A stretch of 64,000 bases of DNA from Aquilaria yunnanensis (lineage: Eukaryota; Streptophyta; Magnoliopsida; Malvales; Thymelaeaceae). A model generated the notes under the pieces. It ran no database searches. It had not been told where the DNA came from and was given only the letters and a program-made list of their open reading frames with translations. The stretch lies in contig CM077597.1 of NCBI GenBank assembly GCA_039654915.1, positions 86,306,001 to 86,370,000 of the forward strand, read 5' to 3'. Below, in pieces: positions 59,240-64,000 of the stretch. Both the position numbers and the translations under genes were made by a program. The number at the start of each line of letters is the position of its first letter. The first letter of the stretch is position 1.

Positions 59240-60290
59240 ATGTGCTACTAGTGGAGCATCCCTCTTAGGACATTGCCTAGATAGATGTCCTACCTCTTGG
59301 TAGTAGAAGCAGGTGATACACTACCCTCCTACTAGCTGAAAAAAATGACAAGTCTGGCATCTAGGGTATCCCCGACCCTGAACAACTGGCCTCACTGTAA
59401 GCCTTCCTACCCAATTAAGCTGTGGTCAGGTAACTCTGTTATCGATTGGTTGTCATTGACCAAATTTTCCTCACCCTTGAATAAGCATCAGTCATGCTAC
59501 CGGTCAGAAATTGCTTCCATGTATAGGTCGTCATGGCATACGACTACAACTCGAGTCAATAGGTGTAGCTAATTACTTGTCTCTCATCCTTGCCTTACCC
59601 TGTTGAGCTAAGGATAACACCCTCTCAAAGATATCAATCTCTCGTATAATCAACCTTAATGTGCTTAGCATAGTGGGCCAAGGCATTAAATTTAACTATG
59701 TACTAATTTATCATTATGCTCCCCTATAACAATGCAAAAAATTCCTACTCCTTCCTATCCTTCATGGCCTCAAAGAAATATCAACCATAGAATGTCTATA
59801 CAAAAGTATCCCAAGTGATATATCCACCCTCAATCCTTAGAACCCCTGGTCAAGTGGCCTCCCACCATATTTGTGCCTCCTCAACCAAGCTAAAGGTGGC
59901 TAAATCCACCTTGTCCTCTTTAAAGCCTTGATCCGCTCCTCAACTTTGGTAGGGTTAATCCACCATCATACTCACCAGTTAGCCTCTTGAACCATTCAAG
60001 TAGATAGGCCCTAAGCTGACATCTAGCTGGGGCATGAGGCTGCTGCTACCACTCATTCAAATTTTGAAAGTACTGGCATAAAGCAATAACTATTTGACAC
60101 AATGGATCATCATTGCCCTACTGACTAAGGGTCTAGGCTTGTTGCCCATGTTTCAGCATGCCTTGTGCCTGTACTTGAGCATGCTGATGTCGACCTCGTG
60201 GAGTTCATCCTTGACCAAGAGTTTGTGGCTCATCTTGTGCACCTCGTCCAAGACCTAAGGCAAGATACTTCTGTGGGTCACTGACCTAAA
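59240..60290 (-). pseudogene. Element B gag with zinc knuckle
   Basis: Near 59260-59330 the minus strand reads CITCFYYQEVGHLSRQCPKR, an altered CCHC knuckle. Upstream lies the Gag core: EWFKRLTGEYDGG, WDTF, FFEAMKDRKE, VKFNALAHYAKHI and VDYTRE in several frames. The leader to the PBS at 60579 is non-coding. Confidence 0.75.
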
Positions 60291-60578
60291 AAGGAAAAGG
60301 TTTAGTCTAGACTAGGCAAATAATTTTTGTTAAGTAGCTTTTAATTTATAACATTATGTAGGCTGTAGATAGCTTCTACCTTATTTTAGTCATTGAATTA
60401 ATTGGTATATTATTTTACAAGTCCCTTTATTGAAAGCCAAGTTGTTAACTTTTATTTCTAGCCTTGCTAATATATTACGCTCAATTACGGAAACTTTCCA
60501 AATCCTACCCAAGGTCTCTAACTAGGAAACAAACAAGAAGTATACTTATTAAGTGAGGTCACTGTTTTCCTAAAATTT

Positions 60579-60597
60579 GGCTCTGATAATAGAGCCA
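60579..60597 (-). other. Element B primer-binding site (degenerate)
   Basis: Minus strand TGGCTCTATTATCAGAGCC contains TATCAGAGCC of the tRNA-Met type PBS but with extra bases at its 5' side. Confidence 0.55.
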
Positions 60598-60600
60598 TCC

Positions 60601-60944
60601 TGTGACCATGATGATGTGGTATAGTGGGTGTGCACATGCATCACCTACCGAGTTGATCCCGAATTAGAAAGGTTACTTGGTGGGGGATCAAGTAATCTGA
60701 TTAAAGGGGTTATTGGTCCAGGGAACCATGTAACTTAATATACACCAATGAGGACATTGCATACATAATGGGGAGAGTTTATAACACCCTCATTTCCCAC
60801 ATGGGTGAATTGTGGGAAGCCTTATATGGATATATATGCTCCAGTTCTAAAACATAAGCACCTAGTGCTTATCCTTTTCCAAAGGATAACCCATGTGGTA
60901 TGGACAGGTGTTCCGTTAACCAATTCTAGACTTGGGTTGTTACA
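60601..60944 (-). repeat. Element B 5' LTR (344 bp)
   Basis: Minus strand runs from TGTAACAACCC to ATGGTCACA, canonical TG...CA, and is followed by the PBS. A TATATATCC box is present (around 60826-60836 in reverse). Outside the right edge the sequence belongs to element A. Confidence 0.65.
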
Positions 60945-62480
60945 GAAAGCTCCAATGTGGAACAGTTACCAGTCTTATTTGAAACATGGTGAGATTGTGA
61001 AATGGCTCAAGTTATAGTTCTTAAGATTCTTTTAGGTTGGCTAACTAAGGTTAAGGAACCTTAAGACAATGACCCAAACTTGAATAAATATTTTGGGGGA
61101 GGAAAGACATGGTACCAAACTGAACGAATTTCAGTACAATGATGGGTTACTTTACTATGGTGACCGGCTCTATGTGCCAAGTGACCTAAGGCGGTAAGTG
61201 TTGCAAGAGGCACATATGAGTAACCCTAATGTTAACCCTGGTGTAAATAAGATGTACCATAACAATAAGACTTATTTCTGGAGGCCAAACTTTAAAAAAG
61301 ACATATATCAATATGTGTCTAGGTGCCTCACTTGCCAAATGGTGAAAGCAGAGCACCAAAAGACATTAGGAATGTTGTAAAGTTTACCCCTCTTGGAGAA
61401 AATGTAGGGATCCATCACAATGGATGTCTGTTGTGGGTTACCTAATATAAGAAGCCAGCATGACTCAATTTGGCCCATGGTGGATAGGTTAACAAATTTG
61501 GCACACTTTATCCCCATTAAGATTACATATACCATGGACAAGTTAGCCCAATTATATATTCAGGAAATCTTGAGACTCCAAAGAATCCCCGATCAGATTA
61601 TATTTGATAGAGATCCCCATTTTATCTCAAATTTCTGGAATGCTTTTCAAAAGGCTATGGATTCTACTGTGAGCCTAAGTACTGTTTATCACCTTCAGAC
61701 TAATAAGCAAATAGAATGAGTGATCAAGACCTTGGAATACATGTTACAAAGTTGTGTGATAGATTTTAGAATGGATTGGGACCAACACTTGCCATTGATC
61801 AAATTTTCCTATAATAATAACTATAAAAAAGCTATTAAGATGGCACCCTATGAAGCATTGTGTGGGTGTTAGTGGGTCACGCCTTATTGTTGGGTGGATA
61901 AGGCAGATGAAGTGGTTTTTGGGCCAAAAATCATCGTTGATACCACGACAAAGATTAAGTTGATCTAAGCAAGGATCAACATTGTCTCAAACCAGTAGGC
62001 CAAGTACACCAATATGTGAAAGAAAGATTTAGAATTTGATTTATAAGACAAAGTACTCCTTAAGGTTTCTCCAATGAATGGTGTGGCTAGGTTTGGTGAA
62101 GTGGGTAAGTTGGGTCCAAGATACATTGATCCTTTTGAAATCCTTAAAAGGTGGGGAAAATAGCTTATCAGTTGGCTTTGCCACCAAGTTTGGCTCATAT
62201 TTACAATGTATTGCATGCAAGTTCATTAAAGAAATGCATTGTGAACCTCGGGCAAGTGTTAGCCTTATCTGTCATACCAATAAAAGAGGACCTAAGTTAT
62301 GAAGAGTACCCTGTTACGTTTCTTGATCACCAAGCCAGAAAACTAAGGACGAAGTAGATTCCAATGGTCAAGGTACTATTTCCAAACCATGGGGAAAAAG
62401 AAGCCACTTAGGAGACTAAGCAGGACATACAAAAACAATATCCAAGTGAGTTTTCTCGATTGAGTAAGAATTTCAGGGAC
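60945..62480 (+). pseudogene. Element A integrase and polyprotein end
   Basis: Reads YNDGLLYYGDRLYVPSDLRR, EAHMSNPNVNPGVNKMYHNN, FWRPNFKKDIYQYVSRCLTC, the H2C2 zinc finger, then HDSIWPMVDRLTNLAHFIPI, IIFDRDPHF with the second Asp, and QTNKQIE with the Glu of the triad. The GPRYIDPFEILKR block of the integrase C-terminus and VFHVS-like text (YNVLHASSLKKCI) follow. At least seven stops break the frame. Confidence 0.88.
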
Positions 62481-62490
62481 CAAATTTCTA

Positions 62491-62503
62491 AATGAAGGGA
62501 GGA
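62491..62503 (+). other. Element A polypurine tract
   Basis: AATGAAGGGAGGA immediately before TGTGACAACT. Confidence 0.85.
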
Positions 62504-62546
62504 TGTGACAACTTTCCTATTCAACGACTCGTTTTTACTAGGTAAG
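62504..62546 (+). repeat. Element A 3' LTR, first 43 bp
   Basis: TGTGACAACTTTCCTATTCA matches the starts at 48628 and 5966 (reverse); it stops where the family C LTR begins. GTAAG at 62542-62546 is the likely left half of C's TSD; the right half is outside the window. Confidence 0.82.
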
Positions 62547-63311
62547 TGATAGCCGAAGTGCCCATCACCTCCTGGTCCCCAGACTTGGACAAAGTACCAC
62601 CCTCGGCAGAGAAACTACCTGCCAAGGAGAGAAGGATGTACGATTCCCCTAATCCGACCTCGGCAACCCTCTATTCCAGGGAATGACAGTGCCAACCTCA
62701 GGGGGGGGATTAAACCCTCCTCGGAAGTGGAGGAATCCCTAAGAAAGATCACCCTTGGGAAATATGCTCATGCGAATACTAGAGTAACCTCGGAAAGTAC
62801 GACAGGAGCAATTAAGGAGCCTTTGACACATCCCCAATAAGTCGTCCCCAGACACGTTTTGACACGCTGCTTGCAGGGACACCCTAGCACGCCACTCTCG
62901 AGACACCTAGGCTCCTAGCCAGGCGGACTATGATCGGATGGGTGTCCCATCGTTCCCCGAAAATGTGGATCCTATCCCACCGAACACGTGTCACGATCCG
63001 GGATGGCCACACAAGGAGAACTACTATTGTTCACTCCTCTATAAATACTCGATAAACGCTCCAGATAAGAGGAGGTCTTTCGAACACTAGAGACCATACT
63101 TCTCCACTATCTATCACTTATTTATCTCCTAAATACTAACTTGGGCGTCGAAGGCTCCTCCTTGGAAACATACTCCGGGGACCTCCTAACCTCTGTCTTC
63201 CAGGCATTTCAGGCACCCTCCCCTGGGAAACCTCCTCCTCAGGCGCTCTCCTCCACCGGAAGTCCCCTTCGCCCGTACCATGGCGCACGACGAAACTGCC
63301 ACCGGGCACCA
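62547..63311 (+). repeat. Element C 5' LTR (~765 bp)
   Basis: Starts TGATAGCCGAAGTGCCC and ends about GGGCACCA, two bases before the PBS. TATAAATA at 63040-63047 is a likely TATA box, with transcription starting downstream near the CACTTATTTATC region. Shares blocks with the solo LTR at 56383-57110. Confidence 0.82.
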
Positions 63312-63313
63312 CT

Positions 63314-63330
63314 TGGCACCGACTGTGGGA
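63314..63330 (+). other. Element C primer-binding region
   Basis: TGGCACCGACTGTGGGA is one base from the TGGCGCCGACTGTGGGA string that follows the LTR in many plant Tat-like gypsy elements. The tRNA used was not determined. Confidence 0.7.
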
Positions 63331-63432
63331 AATCTTTCCCATGTCACCGTTGTAGAGACTCGGTGCTCAAAGGACAAAGGGATTCCAAGATCCCCCCTTG
63401 CGCCTGAGGCTCAGCCAGCGACCACTCTGCCT

Positions 63433-64000
63433 ATGGCAGAGACTTCTGTGGTGGAGGACGACCGCCCTGTAACGGTGACGATGGGCTTTCTACGAGACCT
63501 CCAGCACTCCATCGTCGCCGAAATAACTCAACAGCTTGATCAGAGGTTGGCCCAACCACCTTTGGTGCGAACAGCCTAGCCGCCGGCCGCTCATCGGGAA
63601 AGGAGTTCGAGGTGCACTCACCGAAGTTCAGGGAGTGGGGACAACCTTGATGCCTTCTCAACAGAAAACGAACTCGTTGAGGTACGGCCCACCAGGAGGG
63701 GAGCCCCAAAAGAGACTAGGGCCCCCTGCCAACGGAGTGCGTCCCCCTACCGGAGGTCCACGTCTCCTTCCCACTGGAGTCGTTCCACAAGCAGAATGAG
63801 GAATTCGCCATTACCAGCGAACATGCTGCAGCAGGGAGAAGTCAACATGGCTGTCCTTATGGAAAAAATTCTGGGAAGACTGGAGAAGGTCGAGAGACAG
63901 ACCTCCCAAAAACCAGTCTGGTCTAGGTTGTCTGACTCTTACACCGGAGAAGAATCACCTTTCATGTATGAAGTGGTAGAGGCACCCATGCCCAGCGATT
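63433..64000 (+). pseudogene. Element C gag, one in-frame stop, truncated by the window edge
   Basis: The first ATG after the PBS opens MAETSVVEDDRPVTVTMGFL. The frame stays open to 64000 apart from one TAG at 63577-63579. After the stop come a Arg/Ser/Pro-rich stretch, then EKILGRLEKVERQTSQKPVW and GEESPFMYEVVEAPMPSD, the S-P-F-x-x-E-[IV]-x-x-A-P-[IL]-P motif preceding the Gag core of Tat-like elements. An upstream ATG at 63280 is in frame but lies in the LTR. Confidence 0.75.

Larger units (their letters stand above)
54793..60944 (-). mobile_element. Ty3/gypsy chromodomain-type element B (minus strand)
   Basis: Right to left: LTR (60601-60944), PBS, gag with zinc knuckle, protease, RT, RNase H, integrase, chromodomain-like end, PPT (55224-55242) and an LTR-like end. 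Integrase last and the conserved C-terminal block are those of plant chromoviruses. It lies in the integrase region of element A: sequence right of 60944 continues A. It is itself broken by a C-family LTR at 56383. Confidence 0.8.
48628..62546 (+). mobile_element. Ty3/gypsy element A, split by other insertions
   Basis: 5' LTR 48628-51201, PBS 51204-51215, gag start 51340, integrase 61090-62300, PPT 62491-62503 and the first 43 bp of the 3' LTR (62504-62546) are all on the plus strand and in order. The 5' and 3' LTR starts are the same (TGTGACAACT[AT]). The middle is replaced by element B and other debris, and the 3' LTR is cut by element C. Most gag, protease and RT of A cannot be found. Confidence 0.78.
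62547..64000 (+). mobile_element. Tat-like Ty3/gypsy element C, 5' part (runs off the window)
   Basis: LTR, PBS-like sequence and gag in order on the plus strand. It is inserted in A's 3' LTR, GC-richer than everything around it and with the best-preserved frame of any retroelement here, so it is probably the youngest insertion. Confidence 0.85.

Noticed and set aside
63136..63377. Minus-strand frames in the C element
   Set aside because: They are shadows of the LTR and gag on the plus strand in GC-rich DNA.
1..64000. CRISPR arrays, phage defence clusters, organelle DNA inserts, rRNA genes
   Set aside because: No regularly spaced direct repeats with unique spacers, no recognisable organelle genes and no rRNA sequence were found; the context is plant nuclear DNA.

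Overview
The window is nuclear DNA from a flowering plant, most likely a eudicot. It is AT-rich, gene-poor, has GT-AG introns, and is dominated by plant retroelements (Ty1/copia, Ty3/gypsy including Athila- and Tat-like types, and L1-like LINEs) and by DNA-transposon derivatives of Tourist, Mutator-like and CACTA type. There are no bacterial-style operons, CRISPR arrays, rRNA genes or clear tRNA genes.

Layout. 1-12.8 kb: retroelement debris with two minus-strand copies (3280-5966 and about 10158-12770) of a ~2.6 kb LTR family, here called A. 12.85-16.0 kb: a perfect 41-bp tandem duplication, a telomere-like tract, and ~1.5 kb of T-rich degenerate minisatellite followed by an A-rich stretch. 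16.1-19.94 kb: the one convincing host gene, a three-exon gene resembling the plant 23-kDa jasmonate-induced protein (JIP-23) family, with a foldback MITE in its second intron. 20.03-24.44 kb: a complete but coding-dead Ty1/copia element with matching 222-bp LTRs and a 5-bp target-site duplication (TSD), 82 bp past the gene's stop codon. 25-30.3 kb: decayed Athila-like element. 30.3-33.4 kb: CACTA-type element with a 3-bp TSD, containing a Tourist MITE and an exon-like gene fragment. 33.6-38.7 kb: gypsy fragment, solo copia LTR, small CACTA-like element, GC-richer unidentified segment. 38.7-41.2 kb: plus-strand LINE split by a 687-bp Mutator-like MITE with a 9-bp TSD. 44.3-48.6 kb: minus-strand LINE with poly-A end, cut at 48,628 by element A.

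48.6-64 kb is a stack of insertions. Element A (Ty3/gypsy, plus strand) sits in the LINE. Element B (Ty3/gypsy with a chromodomain-type C-terminus, minus strand) sits in A's integrase region. A solo LTR of a third family, C (Tat-like), sits in B. A second, younger C element begins in A's 3' LTR and runs off the right edge with a gag frame holding a single stop codon.

The genes do not form a pathway. The coherent stories are one stress-type gene with an unusual C-terminal exon hemmed in by transposons, and a readable insertion order. I saw no convincing undescribed defence or regulatory system. The best candidates for novelty are the acidic C-terminal exon of the JIP-23-like gene, the CACTA element carrying a gene fragment, and the T-rich minisatellite.
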